From: Polynucleobacter kasalickyi
Lineage (GTDB): Bacteria > Pseudomonadota > Gammaproteobacteria > Burkholderiales > Burkholderiaceae
Reading direction: 5' to 3'
DNA length: 64,000 nt
Assembly (NCBI RefSeq): GCF_900176405.1
Contig: NZ_FWXJ01000013.1
Coordinates: 22,149 to 86,148 of the forward strand
Part shown: positions 20,553 through 31,300 of the stretch, piece after piece
Position numbering within the stretch: position 1 is the first letter of the stretch
How the letters are laid out: each line of letters begins with the position of its first letter
Translations under genes and position numbers: made by a program
Notes under the pieces: generated by a model
What the model saw: the letters and a program-made list of their open reading frames with translations, nothing else
Told to the model about the DNA's origin: nothing
Database searches by the model: none

Positions 20553-20590
20553 AGGGATTGGGTTAGTTATTGAAAAATGATAGGAGGATT

Positions 20591-20666
20591 TGGTGGGTGC
20601 TGACGGGATCGAACCGCCGACATTCTGCGTGTAAGGCAGACGCTCTACCATCTGAGCTAAGCACCC
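20591..20666 (-). tRNA. tRNA-Val(TAC)
   Basis: On the minus strand the 76 nt fold as a complete cloverleaf: acceptor GGGTGCT pairing with AGCACCC, D arm with GCTCAGATGGTAGAGC, anticodon loop CTTACAC (anticodon TAC), T arm GGCGGTTCGATCCCGTC, and an encoded CCA end (20591-20593). It sits immediately upstream of ppiD. Confidence 0.95.
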
Positions 20667-20691
20667 TTATCTATTGATTGTCAAAATTTTA

Positions 20692-20697
20692 ATTATA
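20692..20697 (-). promoter_or_regulatory. Probable -10 box of tRNA-Val
   Basis: TATAAT on the minus strand ends 25 nt before the mature tRNA-Val 5' end, a normal leader length. The -35 position (about 17 bp upstream) is weak, so confidence is limited. Confidence 0.45.
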
Positions 20698-20737
20698 AAG
20701 GAATGATGATACATGAACTACGTAAAACACCAAACTT

Positions 20738-20790
20738 TTAATTAAATTGAGACTGGAATAACTAAGAAAAATATTATAACCCAATCTCAA
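20738..20790 (-). terminator. Candidate terminator after lon
   Basis: On the minus strand a 10-bp stem (20781-20790 with 20747-20756, one G-U pair) begins 8 nt after the lon stop codon. The loop is long (24 nt) and the following tract is only partly T (TTTAATTAAAAG), so it may be inefficient. Confidence 0.45.
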
Positions 20791-20798
20791 TCAAAAAA

Positions 20799-23210
20799 TC
20801 AATGCTTTATCACCCCTGTTTCATCTTTTACTACATTTGTTTCTTTCGTAATTGCAGCAACTTCCTCCGGAAGAGCCTCTGGCTTGCGTTCTAGGGCTTT
20901 CTCAAGAACTTTATCAATCCAACGAACAGGAATAATTTCAATAGCATTTTTAACGTTATCAGGGATTTCAGTCAAATCTTTTACATTCTCTTCTGGGATT
21001 AAGACCACTTTAATACCACCCCTATGAGCTGCAAGAAGTTTTTCTTTGAGACCACCAATCGGTAACACTTCGCCTCTTAGAGTGATCTCTCCAGTCATCG
21101 CCACATCGGCGCGCACTGGAATACCAGTAAGAATCGAAACTAATGCCGTGGTGATAGCAATACCAGCTGAAGGACCATCTTTTGGAGTTGCACCTTCAGG
21201 GAAATGGATATGGATATCCTTTTTCTCAAACAACTCTTCTTTAATCCCGAGTTCTCTTGATCGTGACCGAACAACTGAACGAGCGGCCTCAACAGATTCT
21301 TTCATTACATCACCAATTGAACCTGTTCGAGTGATTACACCTTTACCAGGCATGAGTGCTGCTTCGATAGTTAACAAATCACCACCAACCTCAGTCCAAG
21401 CTAAGCCAGTTACCTGACCTAATTGATTTTCTTTACTTGCAAGGCCATAGTCATATCGTTTTACTGATAAGAATTTTTCCAAATTATCTGAATTGACAAT
21501 AACAGGGGCTAACTCTTTTTTCAATAAAAGCATTTTTACAACTTTACGACAAATCTTACTGATTTCTCGCTCAAGAGCACGAACACCAGCTTCACGTGTG
21601 TAGTAGCGAATGATATCTAAAATTGCAGATTCTTGAACCTCTATCTCTCCCTTACGCAAGCCATTATTTTTAATTTGCTTTTGTAAAAGATACTTCATAG
21701 CAATATGCGTTTTCTCGTCTTCCGTATAACCCGCTAGACGAATCACTTCCATACGATCAAGGAGAGGGACAGGAATATTGAGCGAGTTTGATGTCGCAAC
21801 AAACATGACATCTGAGAGATCAAAATCAACCTCGACATAATGATCTTGGAACGTATGATTCTGTTCAGGATCTAAGACCTCTAACATGGCACTTGCTGGG
21901 TCACCACGAAAATCTGAGCCCATCTTATCAATTTCATCTAACAAGAATAAGGGATTTCTGACTCCAGCCTTAGTGAGGCTTGACAAAATCTTCCCTGGCA
22001 TCGAACCAATATAAGTTCTACGATGACCGCGAATTTCAGATTCATCGCGAACACCACCTAAAGCCATCCGAATAAATTTGCGGTTAGTTGCTTTTGCAAT
22101 TGATTGACCTAGGGATGTTTTACCAACACCTGGAGGACCAACTAAACATAAAATCGGTGCTTTCACTTTATCAACACGTTGTTGAACTGCTAGATACTCA
22201 AGAATTCTCTCTTTAACTTTATCTAACCCATAATGATCGTCGTTCAATACATTCTCAGCATTAACTAAATCATTATTGACTTTACTTTTCTTTTTCCAAG
22301 GCAAGTTAATTAAAGTGTCTAAATAATTGCGAACAACGGTTGCTTCCGCAGACATTGGGGACATTAACTTTAATTTTTTTAATTCTGATTCAGCTTTTTT
22401 TAGAGCTTCTTTTGGCATCTTCGCCGCAATGATATTTTTCTCTAACTCTTCGAGATCTGCACCCTCTTCACCATCGCCTAATTCTTTTTGGATTGCTTTG
22501 ACTTGTTCATTTAGATAGTATTCGCGCTGACTTTTCTCCATCTGACGCTTTACACGACCACGAATACGCTTTTCAACTTGAAGAATATCGATTTCACTCT
22601 CAAGTTGACCTAATAGACTTTCGAGACGCTTAATTACATCACCCATTTCAAGCAATAACTGTTTTTGATCCAATTTAATTGGCAAATGAGCACAAATCGT
22701 ATCGGCAAGTCTACTTGCATCATCAATACTACTTAATGATGCCAAAATTTCTTGTGGAATCTTTTTATTGAGTTTTACGTACTGATCAAATTGAGCTACG
22801 ATCGCTCTTTTTAAAGCTTCCGTTTCTGATTGATCAACTACTTCAACTGAATGGGGTACAACTTCACAACTAAAGTAACCGAGAGCATCTTCAATTTGAT
22901 TAATTTGAGCGCGTTGAGTACCTTCCACTAGAACTTTCACAGTTCCATCGGGTAGTTTTAGCATCTGCAAAATATTAGCGATGCAGCCTACTTCATAGAG
23001 ATCTGCAACCGTGGGTTCGTCTTTTGAAGCAGTTTTTTGAGCAACCAATAGAATGCTTTTGCCAGATTCCATTGCAGCTTCAAGTGCTTTGATCGATTTA
23101 GGTCTGCCAACAAACAATGGCATTACCATATGAGGAAAAACCACCACATCTCTCAATGGTAGAAGTGGCAATTGAATTGGTTGAGTGGGTAATAACAAGT
23201 TGCCTGGCAT
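20799..23210 (-). CDS. lon: ATP-dependent protease Lon
   Basis: Cytoplasmic AAA+ serine protease that degrades misfolded and regulatory proteins. The 803-residue protein has the N-terminal substrate domain ([20 protein letters not shown]), the AAA+ module with Walker [16 protein letters not shown] and [10 protein letters not shown], and the protease domain with catalytic Ser in [10 protein letters not shown] and Lys in [14 protein letters not shown] good Shine-Dalgarno (GGAG) precedes the ATG. A heat-shock-like promoter lies about 50 bp upstream. It follows clpX in the tig-clpP-clpX-lon order, separated by a 151-bp spacer, so it is probably its own unit. Confidence 0.97.
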   Translation of the reverse strand: MPGNLLLPTQPIQLPLLPLRDVVVFPHMVMPLFVGRPKSIKALEAAMESGKSILLVAQKTASKDEPTVADLYEVGCIANILQMLKLPDGTVKVLVEGTQRAQINQIEDALGYFSCEVVPHSVEVVDQSETEALKRAIVAQFDQYVKLNKKIPQEILASLSSIDDASRLADTICAHLPIKLDQKQLLLEMGDVIKRLESLLGQLESEIDILQVEKRIRGRVKRQMEKSQREYYLNEQVKAIQKELGDGEEGADLEELEKNIIAAKMPKEALKKAESELKKLKLMSPMSAEATVVRNYLDTLINLPWKKKSKVNNDLVNAENVLNDDHYGLDKVKERILEYLAVQQRVDKVKAPILCLVGPPGVGKTSLGQSIAKATNRKFIRMALGGVRDESEIRGHRRTYIGSMPGKILSSLTKAGVRNPLFLLDEIDKMGSDFRGDPASAMLEVLDPEQNHTFQDHYVEVDFDLSDVMFVATSNSLNIPVPLLDRMEVIRLAGYTEDEKTHIAMKYLLQKQIKNNGLRKGEIEVQESAILDIIRYYTREAGVRALEREISKICRKVVKMLLLKKELAPVIVNSDNLEKFLSVKRYDYGLASKENQLGQVTGLAWTEVGGDLLTIEAALMPGKGVITRTGSIGDVMKESVEAARSVVRSRSRELGIKEELFEKKDIHIHFPEGATPKDGPSAGIAITTALVSILTGIPVRADVAMTGEITLRGEVLPIGGLKEKLLAAHRGGIKVVLIPEENVKDLTEIPDNVKNAIEIIPVRWIDKVLEKALERKPEALPEEVAAITKETNVVKDETGVIKH

Positions 23211-23259
23211 TTAAATCTCCAAAAGTCGGAATTTTGTAAAAATATTGAACTTGCTTATA

Positions 23260-23287
23260 AGATAGGGTCTAAATTTGGGATTACAAG
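23260..23287 (-). promoter_or_regulatory. Heat-shock (RpoH-type) promoter candidate for lon
   Basis: Minus-strand CTTGTAA (23281-23287) and CCCTATCT (23260-23267) are spaced 13 bp, close to the sigma-32 consensus CTTGAAA and CCCCATnT (one mismatch in each core). The predicted start of transcription is about 40 nt before the lon ATG. Confidence 0.6.
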
Positions 23288-23361
23288 TCTAGAATACACT
23301 TTTTTATCAAAAGTTTAAAAATCAAAGTGCTATTTTGACACTTTCGCGTCTAAATTAGGTC

Positions 23362-24708
23362 TCAAGCCGCAGAACTAGCTGATTTATAAACAATCACTGG
23401 GTCTCCACCTTCAATGCAATTTAGATCTATGACAACCTTTTCAACATCTGTCTGAGATGGCAAATCGTACATGACATTCAGAAGAGTCGCCTCGACAATG
23501 GACCTCAATCCTCGAGCACCAGTATTTCTAATCATTGCTTTTTTAGCAATCGCGTGCAAGGCTTCATCTCTAAACTCTAAAGCCACCCCTTCGAGGCCAA
23601 ATAAAGCTTGATATTGCTTGACGAGGGCATTTTTAGGTTCAGTTAGAATTTGAATTAAAGCATCTTCATCCAGTTGGGTAAGAGTCGCAGTAACTGGTAA
23701 ACGACCAATTAACTCCGGAATCAAACCAAATTTAATCAGATCTTCTGGCTCTACATTCTTAATAAGCTCACCAAAATTTCTAATATCTTTACTTTGAACT
23801 TCAGCATTAAAACCTATACCAGTCTTAGTATTGCGTTGGTTAATGATTTTTTCAAGTCCATCAAAAGCACCACCACAAATAAACAAAATATTTGTAGTGT
23901 CAATTTGTAAGAACTCTTGATTTGGATGTTTTCTACCACCTTGGGGTGGAATAGAAGCCATGGTACCCTCAACAAGTTTCAAGAGAGCCTGTTGAACACC
24001 TTCACCAGAAACATCTCTTGTGATCGATGGATTTTCAGATTTACGAGAAATCTTGTCAATTTCATCTATGTAAACGATACCTTTTTGAGCTTTTTCGACA
24101 TCATAACTACAAGCCTGCAATAGTTTTTGAATAATATTTTCAACGTCTTCACCTACATAACCAGCTTCTGTCAAAGTAGTTGCATCAGCCATCACAAAAG
24201 GCACATCGAGCATTCTTGCTAAAGATTGCGCCAGCAATGTCTTACCAGATCCTGTTGGGCCAATTAATAAAATATTACTTTTGGCTAACTCAACACCATT
24301 AATTAATGCTGATTTTTTTACAGGTGGAGCAGACTCCTTGGCATCCTTACTATCTTTCGACTCACTTTTTTGAGCGGAAGAACTCTGAACAGGCTTAAGG
24401 TTATTCAGTCTTTTGTAATGGTTGTAAACAGCAACTGCTAATGTTTTTTTGGCTTGATCTTGACCAATTACATATTGATCAAGATTTTGCCGAATTTCTT
24501 TTGGTGATGGTAGAGGCTGATTTTTAGAATCATCTTTTGAATCAGCGTTTGATTTACCACCCTCAGCAATGACTTCGTTACACAAAGCCACGCATTCATC
24601 GCAAATGAATACTGAGGGTCCCGCAATCATGCGAACAACTTCATCGTGGTTTTTACCACAAAATGAACAGATTAAATTGCTATTTGAGTTATCAGATTTG
24701 TTGCTCAT
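23362..24708 (-). CDS. clpX: ClpX ATPase subunit of ClpXP protease
   Basis: AAA+ unfoldase that feeds substrates to ClpP. N-terminal zinc domain with Cys14, Cys17, Cys36 and Cys39 (CSFCGK and CDECV), then Walker [12 protein letters not shown] at about residues 150-160 and Walker [11 protein letters not shown]. It has an unusual Ser/Lys/Asp/Glu-rich stretch at about residues 105-136 before the AAA+ core that makes it 448 residues, longer than the usual 420-425. It starts 13 nt after clpP; the two are certainly one operon. Confidence 0.97.
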   Translation of the reverse strand: MSNKSDNSNSNLICSFCGKNHDEVVRMIAGPSVFICDECVALCNEVIAEGGKSNADSKDDSKNQPLPSPKEIRQNLDQYVIGQDQAKKTLAVAVYNHYKRLNNLKPVQSSSAQKSESKDSKDAKESAPPVKKSALINGVELAKSNILLIGPTGSGKTLLAQSLARMLDVPFVMADATTLTEAGYVGEDVENIIQKLLQACSYDVEKAQKGIVYIDEIDKISRKSENPSITRDVSGEGVQQALLKLVEGTMASIPPQGGRKHPNQEFLQIDTTNILFICGGAFDGLEKIINQRNTKTGIGFNAEVQSKDIRNFGELIKNVEPEDLIKFGLIPELIGRLPVTATLTQLDEDALIQILTEPKNALVKQYQALFGLEGVALEFRDEALHAIAKKAMIRNTGARGLRSIVEATLLNVMYDLPSQTDVEKVVIDLNCIEGGDPVIVYKSASSAA

Positions 24709-24721
24709 TGATTCTTATCAA

Positions 24722-25348
24722 TTACCTTGATGTAATTACCTTATCAATCAAACCATATTCTTTTGCTTGTTCAGCAGACATGAAATTATCTCTATCTGTG
24801 TCTTTAGCAATTGTTTCTATAGTCTGACCAGTTCTGTTTGCTAAAATGCCATTGAGTTGTTCTCTCAGATACAAAATTTCTCTTGCTTGAATCTCAATAT
24901 CTGAGGCTTGACCTCTTGCTCCACCCAAAGGTTGATGAATCATGACCCTTGAGTTAGGTAATGCAAAACGCTTATCTTTCTCGCCAGCACATAGTAAAAA
25001 AGCACCCATACTAGCAGCCATTCCCATACAAAGGGTACTCACTTGGGGCTTAATAAAATTCATGGTGTCATATATTGCCAACCCAGCTGAAACTGATCCA
25101 CCAGGAGAGTTAATATACAAGGAAATATCTTTGTCAGGATTTTCGCTTTCCAAGAACAACATTTGAGCAATCACCAAATTAGCAGTTTGATCATTGACTT
25201 CGCCAACCAAAAATATAACTCTTTCACGGAGTAAACGTGAATAAATATCATATGCACGCTCACCACGACCTGACGTTTCAATAACCATCGGCACAAGCCC
25301 TAAAGCCTGAGGGGATTGGTATAAATCTTGATAAGTATTTGAAGTCAT
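24722..25348 (-). CDS. clpP: ClpP protease subunit
   Basis: Tetradecameric serine peptidase of ClpXP and ClpAP. The catalytic triad is visible: Ser in [11 protein letters not shown], His in MIHQPLGG, and Asp in DTDRDNFMS. The 208-residue length and the N-terminal [23 protein letters not shown] are typical. It lies between tig (48-bp gap) and clpX (13-bp gap), a conserved proteostasis order. No separate promoter or terminator stands out in the tig-clpP gap, so read-through from tig is likely. Confidence 0.97.
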   Translation of the reverse strand: MTSNTYQDLYQSPQALGLVPMVIETSGRGERAYDIYSRLLRERVIFLVGEVNDQTANLVIAQMLFLESENPDKDISLYINSPGGSVSAGLAIYDTMNFIKPQVSTLCMGMAASMGAFLLCAGEKDKRFALPNSRVMIHQPLGGARGQASDIEIQAREILYLREQLNGILANRTGQTIETIAKDTDRDNFMSAEQAKEYGLIDKVITSR

Positions 25349-25396
25349 TTTATTTTCCGAGTGAATATTATTGTATTAGTAATAACTTTAGCACTT

Positions 25397-26734
25397 TTAC
25401 TTCAACTGGCTAAGTTCCTCAAAAGTAACTTGCTTGTCATTTACTTTGACTTTATCCATTACATATTTCACGACATTGTTTTCTAAAACTAATGACTCAA
25501 TATCAGCTAAACGACTTGGATCACTGTAATACCAGCGCATTACTTCTTGTGGATCTTCATAACTTGCCGCTTGATCATCAATTTCAGACTTAATTTGCTC
25601 AGGAGTTGCTTTTAAGTCAAATTCTTTTACTAATTTATTAAGAATCAAGCCTAACTTCACTCTTTGTTGAGCCTGTGGTGTGAACATACCATCAGGAATC
25701 GGAGCATTTTTGGCGTTTGGCACACCTCTTTGCTCTAAATCTTTTCTTGCTTGTTCGATTAAACGCTCTTCCTCTTGAGATACTAAGAATTTAGGCAAAT
25801 CAAATTCACAAGCATTTGCCATAACATCCATCGACTGATTTTTCAAAAGAGATTGTGTACGACGCGTAATTTCTCTTTGCAGATTTTGGCTGATCTCTTC
25901 ACGAACTTTAGCAATCCCACCTTCAGTAACACCGAGGCTAAGAGCAAAATCATCATCTAAAGTTGGTAAATGCGGCCACTCAACTTTTTTCATCGTAATA
26001 GTAAATTCGGCAGTTTTTCCAGCAACTTCTTTACCATGATAATCAGCAGGGAAACTCAAAGGGAATACCTTGTCTTCACCAGCTTTTAAACCTAAAGAGG
26101 CTGTTTGAAATTCTGGCAACATTTGGCCTTGGCCCAATACAAAAGTGAAGTCATCTGCTTTACCGCCTGCAAACTCAACACCATCAATTTTTCCAACAAA
26201 ATCAACAGTAACTTGGTCACCACTTTGTGCACTTACATCAGCTCCACCATCACCATGGTCACCAGTTTCACCCCTTGGATGATAGTGAACGCGTTGCTTC
26301 AGAAGCATCTGGAGTGTCTTATCAATTTCCGCATCATTAACATCGGTTGAATATTTAGTGATTTCTGCGTTTGAAATATCACCAATTACAACCTCTGGAA
26401 ACACTTCGAAGAATGCATCAAATTGAATCTCTTGAGCAGAGATTTCGCTTTTTGGCTCTAATCTTGGCTGTCCAACCAACTCAATATTTTCTGCTTTGGC
26501 AAACTCAAAAAACTTCTCTGAAGCAAAGTCAAAAGAAAGTTCAAAATCTACTTGCATACCGTATTGCTGTTCAATCATTTTAGTCGGCACTTTGCCGGGT
26601 CTAAAACCAGCCATTTTCATATTTTTACCAAGCTGCCTTAATTTTGCTTCACGCTTTGGCAAAAGCTCTGTTTTGGAAAACTCTAAACTGATTTTGCGCT
26701 CAAGTGCGCCAAGATTTTCGATAGTTATGGACAT
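25397..26734 (-). CDS. tig: Trigger factor
   Basis: Ribosome-bound chaperone with peptidyl-prolyl isomerase activity that meets nascent chains at the exit tunnel. The ribosome-binding signature GFRPGKVP is at about residues 43-50; the FKBP domain spans about 155-250 (DQVTVDFVGKIDGVEF and LPEFQTASLGLKAGE), followed by the helical C-terminal domain. An insertion rich in Gly, Asp and His (about residues 152-171) precedes the FKBP domain. No Shine-Dalgarno precedes the ATG, and a terminator-like hairpin lies only about 24 nt upstream. Confidence 0.95.
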   Translation of the reverse strand: MSITIENLGALERKISLEFSKTELLPKREAKLRQLGKNMKMAGFRPGKVPTKMIEQQYGMQVDFELSFDFASEKFFEFAKAENIELVGQPRLEPKSEISAQEIQFDAFFEVFPEVVIGDISNAEITKYSTDVNDAEIDKTLQMLLKQRVHYHPRGETGDHGDGGADVSAQSGDQVTVDFVGKIDGVEFAGGKADDFTFVLGQGQMLPEFQTASLGLKAGEDKVFPLSFPADYHGKEVAGKTAEFTITMKKVEWPHLPTLDDDFALSLGVTEGGIAKVREEISQNLQREITRRTQSLLKNQSMDVMANACEFDLPKFLVSQEEERLIEQARKDLEQRGVPNAKNAPIPDGMFTPQAQQRVKLGLILNKLVKEFDLKATPEQIKSEIDDQAASYEDPQEVMRWYYSDPSRLADIESLVLENNVVKYVMDKVKVNDKQVTFEELSQLK

Positions 26735-26757
26735 AGTAAAAATAAATAAAAATAGCT

Positions 26758-26793
26758 AAAAAAAAGGAACTTAAACAAGACTGTTTAACTTCC
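26758..26793 (-). terminator. Terminator or attenuator between tRNA-Leu and tig
   Basis: On the minus strand, GGAA-x-TTAAACA (26793-26782) pairs with TGTTTAA-x-TTCC (26777-26766) with one internal mismatch and a 4-nt loop, followed by eight T. This is a textbook intrinsic terminator. It lies between tRNA-Leu and the tig ATG and downstream of a promoter-like sequence. Confidence 0.7.
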
Positions 26794-26813
26794 TCACTAA
26801 ACAATACATTCTG

Positions 26814-26842
26814 ATATTACAAACTCTGCGGTACTTTTACAA
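26814..26842 (-). promoter_or_regulatory. Candidate promoter for the tig leader
   Basis: Minus-strand TTGTAA (26837-26842) and TAATAT (26814-26819) are spaced exactly 17 bp, each matching 4 of 6 consensus positions. Transcription would start near 26807, before the terminator-like hairpin that precedes tig. Confidence 0.4.
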
Positions 26843-26872
26843 AGTAATTTGACTATAAAACTAGTCTAAATT

Positions 26873-26959
26873 TGGTGCGAGGAGGGGGACTCGAACCCCC
26901 ACACCATTTACGGCGTCAGGACCTAAACCTGGTGCGTCTACCAATTTCGCCATCCTCGC
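26873..26959 (-). tRNA. tRNA-Leu(TAG)
   Basis: The 87-nt minus-strand sequence folds as a class II tRNA: acceptor GCGAGGA paired with TCCTCGC, D arm, anticodon loop TTTAGGT (anticodon TAG), a long variable arm (ACGCCGTAAATGGTGT), T arm GGGGGTTCGAGTCCCCC and an encoded CCA (26873-26875). Confidence 0.94.
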
Positions 26960-27082
26960 ATCTTATTTCAATTAGGTAATCCAATATTTTAACTCAAACC
27001 GCTGAGATGACTCATTAATTGTGTTGAATGGCCATCAAAATGAGGATTTTTAGTTGGATTAGAGTCATTTAGAAACCCAAAA

Positions 27083-28285
27083 TTAAGTTAATTTCTCAAT
27101 TAAAACAATCGCTTGTGTTTCAATTGCTTTAGACTCGCCCAAGTATCCAAGATTTTCATTCGTTTTTGCCTTAAGATTAATTTGTTGAGTATTCACCTCT
27201 AGAAGTTCTGCAATTTTTAGAGTCATCCCTGGAAGATAAGACATTAATTTGGGTTTTTGACAAATAATCGTGGCATCAAGATTAACTAATGCGAAACCAA
27301 GTTTTAGCACTTTTGCATAGGCTAGCTTTAGAAGGACACCACTGTCGGCTCCTTTAAAACTTGGGTCAGAATCGGGAAAATGTTGACCAATATCTCCAAG
27401 GCCCGCTGCCCCTAGCAACGCATCGGTAATTGCATGCAGTAATGCATCAGCATCGGAATGCCCCAATAACCCTTTGTCATGAGGTACTAAAACGCCCCCT
27501 AAAATTAAGGGGCGTCCTTCAACCAATTGATGCACATCATAACCTTGACCAACCCTAAACGGACTTTTTATTAACAGGTTCTCCATATTTTTTAAATCCT
27601 CTGGATAGGTAACTTTAAAGTTCTGGAAATCTCCTTTGACTAATAAAACCGAATGACCACAGTGCTCCATCGCACTAGCTTCATCGGTAATGTCAAAAGA
27701 TTTCTCAAGTGAAATTGCAATAGACTTATATAAGTCATTGATTTTAAACATCTGGGGAGTTTGAGCGGCCCACAAATTTGTACGATCAATAGTAGACTGA
27801 GATAGGCGCTTCTCCCCTGCTTGCATTGCCTTTTTTAGGGTATCTGCTAAAGGCAGCGCTAGAATGCCACCGGACTCGTTAGAAGTACGAACACTTTCAA
27901 TTAAGTGTTGAACACTCTTTACCCGTATTCCTGGCCTAGCGGCATCATGAACCAAAATCCAATCATTGGCTTGAACTTGATCAGAATCGCCCTGCAAAAT
28001 ATATTCTAAAGTTTTAAGAACGGTCAAGGCTCTTGTTTTTCCACCTGTAATGCAAAGCTTTAACTTGGGATGCTTTGGAAAAATCTCCATGAGTTCGGGA
28101 TTTTGAGCGATTGAATCAGATAAGCCTACCCAAACCGTTTTGATTTCTGGCATCTTTAAAAAAACCTCAAGACTATACAAAACAATTGCTTGTTGATGAA
28201 TTTTTTGAAATTGTTTTGGGATTTCTCCACCAATCCTTGTACCTGTGCCCGCGCAAGGAATTAGAACATGACAGTTTGCATTCAT
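27083..28285 (-). CDS. ispDF: Bifunctional IspD-IspF (MEP pathway)
   Basis: One 400-residue frame carries both enzymes of isoprenoid precursor synthesis. IspD (residues 1 to about 232) makes CDP-methylerythritol: [11 protein letters not shown] with Arg17, Lys24 in [12 protein letters not shown], and [15 protein letters not shown]. IspF (about 243-400) makes the cyclodiphosphate: metal ligands Asp250, His252 and His284 in GYDVHQL and [13 protein letters not shown], and KAKTNENLG near the end. Only about ten residues join the domains. It is divergent from mfd (56 bp), the classical place of separate ispD and ispF. Fusion is visible in sequence; whether one polypeptide is made in vivo is not. 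Confidence 0.92.
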   Translation of the reverse strand: MNANCHVLIPCAGTGTRIGGEIPKQFQKIHQQAIVLYSLEVFLKMPEIKTVWVGLSDSIAQNPELMEIFPKHPKLKLCITGGKTRALTVLKTLEYILQGDSDQVQANDWILVHDAARPGIRVKSVQHLIESVRTSNESGGILALPLADTLKKAMQAGEKRLSQSTIDRTNLWAAQTPQMFKINDLYKSIAISLEKSFDITDEASAMEHCGHSVLLVKGDFQNFKVTYPEDLKNMENLLIKSPFRVGQGYDVHQLVEGRPLILGGVLVPHDKGLLGHSDADALLHAITDALLGAAGLGDIGQHFPDSDPSFKGADSGVLLKLAYAKVLKLGFALVNLDATIICQKPKLMSYLPGMTLKIAELLEVNTQQINLKAKTNENLGYLGESKAIETQAIVLIEKLT

Positions 28286-28341
28286 AAAGTTTTAAAAATT
28301 ATTATCATTGCATTCATCTTAAAGCAAGTCCAATCCTTATA

Positions 28342-31300
28342 ATGTTTCAAATGTCAAAAATTACTAGTTCACCCTCTTCTCAAAAGCAAATCGTACAACT
28401 TGTAAACGACTTTCCGGAACCAAAAGCTGGAAATAAGTTCACTTGGGCAGATCTGATTGGTTCTTCAGATGCTGGAGTTATTGCTCAACAAGCTAAATTA
28501 CATCAAGCTCTTTATTCGGTCATGATGGTCATCTGCAGTGACTCAGCGAATGCCCAAAGGTTAGCTTTAGAAATTCCACTTTTTGACCCTTCCCTAAAAG
28601 TAAGTGTATTGCCCGATTGGGAAATCTTGCCTTATGATCAATTTTCTCCGCACCATGACCTCATTTCTGAACGATTAAAAACCTTACATGAACTGAGTTT
28701 AGGGCAATTAGATATTGTGATTCTGCCGCTTTCGGCTGCAATCCAGAAAATATCTCCTCCACAGTTTTTGGCTGCTAATACCTTTTTCTTTAAACAAGGC
28801 GAAGTGGTTGATGAACAATCACTTCATCATCAGCTCCAACAAGGTGGTTATGATCCCGTTTCTGCAGTTGTGCGGCCCGGAGAATATAGTCTTCGTGGTG
28901 GATTGATTGACCTGTTCCCTATGGGTGAACCTCTCCCATTTCGCATTGACTTGTTTGGTGATGAAATCGACCAAATTAAAGTGTTTGACCCTGATACACA
29001 ACGCAGTCTATTTCCCGTCAAAGAAATCAAGTTATTACCGGGTCATGAGTTTCCTTTCACAGAAAATGCCAGAAAAGAATTCAGGGGTAAATGGCGAGAG
29101 GTGTTCGAGGGAAACCCCGCTAAATGCCCCCTATACAAGGATGTTGGTTTAGGCATCCCTGGTGCCGGCATCGAAGCTTATTTACCCTTGTTCTTCGATT
29201 CATTGGCAACCATTTTCGATTACTTGCCACTATCAAATCAACCAGCGTGGATATGGACGCATGGAAACTTACAGGAATCAATTAATGATTTTTGGAAAAG
29301 CGTCAAAGAACGTTACCAATTTCTATCCCACGATACTGAGCATCCGTTATTACCGCCTGAGGAGTTGTATTTAAAAGAAGACTCATTTTTTGGATTAATG
29401 AAACCTTTTTCTAGAGTTTCTTTAGAGCCAAAAACATTTGTAAATGAAGACTTAATTTTCAAATCTCCCCCCAATGTATCCGTGGTTCGAAAAGATAAAG
29501 ATCCAGTTTTAGCATTAAGAAATTTTTTAGAGCAAACCAAAGAAAGAGTCTTAATTTGTGCCGATAGTGCTGGTAGACGTGAGTCCATTAAACAACTTTT
29601 AGAAGATTCGGAATTTTCAGGTAGTCATGCCAAAATTTCATTTTGTTTCCCACCATCTATTCAAGAGTTTTTACTCGGTGATGATCAACTGGGAATGGTC
29701 GTTGCACCACTAACCGATGGTTTCTACTCAGGACTAGGCAAGGTATATTTTTTAACTGAATCAGAAATTTTTTCAAACTCAGTTGAACAAAGAACAGCAA
29801 GAAAATCTGGTAAAAAAGATCAGGTCACCAATATTGAAGGGATGGTGAGAGATCTTGCAGAGTTGCAAGTTGGTGACCCTGTGGTTCATTCCGAGCATGG
29901 TATTGGGCGTTATAAGGGCCTCATCATGCTAGAGGTAGATGGTATCGAAGATGAATTTTTATTTCTTGAATACGCCAATAGCGCTTCTCTATATGTTCCC
30001 GTTCAGCAATTACATCTAATTTCTAGATATTCCGGTTCAGATCCAGAAACTGCCCCCCTCCATAACTTAGGCTCTGGCCAATGGGAAAAAGCAAAACGTA
30101 AAGCAGCCCAACAAATTCGTGATACTGCGGCAGAACTTTTAAATATTTACGCAAAACGCGCTCTTCGAAAAGGTCATGCATTTGAATACTCAAGTCACGA
30201 CTATGAAGCATTTGCCGAAAGCTTTGGCTTTGATGAAACTCCCGATCAGACCTCAGCAATTAAGGCCGTTATTGAAGATATGACCAGCGGTAAGCCAATG
30301 GATCGATTGATCTGTGGAGATGTTGGTTTTGGTAAAACAGAGGTGGCATTAAGAGCGAGTTTTGTAGCGGTCATGGGTGGCAAACAAGTAGCAGTTTTAG
30401 CACCAACAACTTTGTTGTCGGAACAGCATGCCAGCACCTGGAAAGATCGTTTTGCCGATTGGCCTGTCAAAATCGTTGAGGTGTCTCGTTTTAAATCAGG
30501 CAAAGAGATTTCAAGCGCACTAAAAGCACTTGAAAGTGGCGATGCGGATATTATTATTGGTACGCATAAACTACTTTCTCCAGACATTAAATTTAATCGA
30601 TTAGGCCTCGTCATTATTGATGAAGAGCATCGCTTTGGCGTTAGACAAAAGGATGCATTTAAGGCTCTTCGCGCCGAAGTAGATGTGTTAACCTTAACTG
30701 CCACACCGATTCCAAGAACCTTAGGCATGGCACTCGAGGGCCTCAGAGAATTATCCGTAATTGCCACTGCGCCACAAAAACGCTTAGCGATTAAAACTTT
30801 TGTCCGGCGTGAAAGTGACGGCGTGATCCGTGAAGCAATTCTTAGAGAGATTAAACGTGGTGGTCAGGTTTATTTTTTACATAATGAAGTTGAAACCATT
30901 CAGAACCGTCGTTTCGCACTCGAGGAATTAGTGCCGGAAGCGCGTATTGCTGTCGCTCATGGACAAATGAATGAGCGTGAATTAGAACAAGTAATGCATG
31001 ACTTCGTAGCGAAACGATGTAATGTTCTACTTTGTACGACAATTATCGAAACGGGTATTGATGTGCCCACGGCCAATACAATCATCATGCATCGAGCGGA
31101 TCGATTTGGTCTGGCTCAATTACATCAACTACGTGGTCGGGTTGGTAGGTCACATCATCAAGCTTATGCCTATTTACTTGTTCCTGATCCAGAAGCCCTT
31201 TCCAAGCAGGCCAAATTGAGACTTGATGCTATCCAATCAATGGAAGAGTTAGGATCAGGATTCTATCTTGCAATGCACGATTTAGAGATTCGAGGAGCTG

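Noticed and set aside
20553..20651. Upstream extension of ppiD by 33 codons
   Set aside because: These codons are antisense-free tRNA-Val sequence read as protein plus a short spacer; family proteins start at the MFDSVRQHQ position.
27007..27068. Inverted repeat ATGACTC/GAGTCAT between ispDF and tRNA-Leu
   Set aside because: Seven-base arms 48 nt apart in AT-rich DNA are near chance; no T tract.
28338..28343. TATAAT overlapping the mfd start
   Set aside because: It overlaps the first ATG and lacks a -35 at a suitable distance (TTGCAT is 24 bp away), so a real promoter would give a leaderless mRNA.
30246..30767. Long antisense frame inside mfd
   Set aside because: Complement of a strongly conserved coding region; composition follows the sense codons, no own ribosome-binding site.
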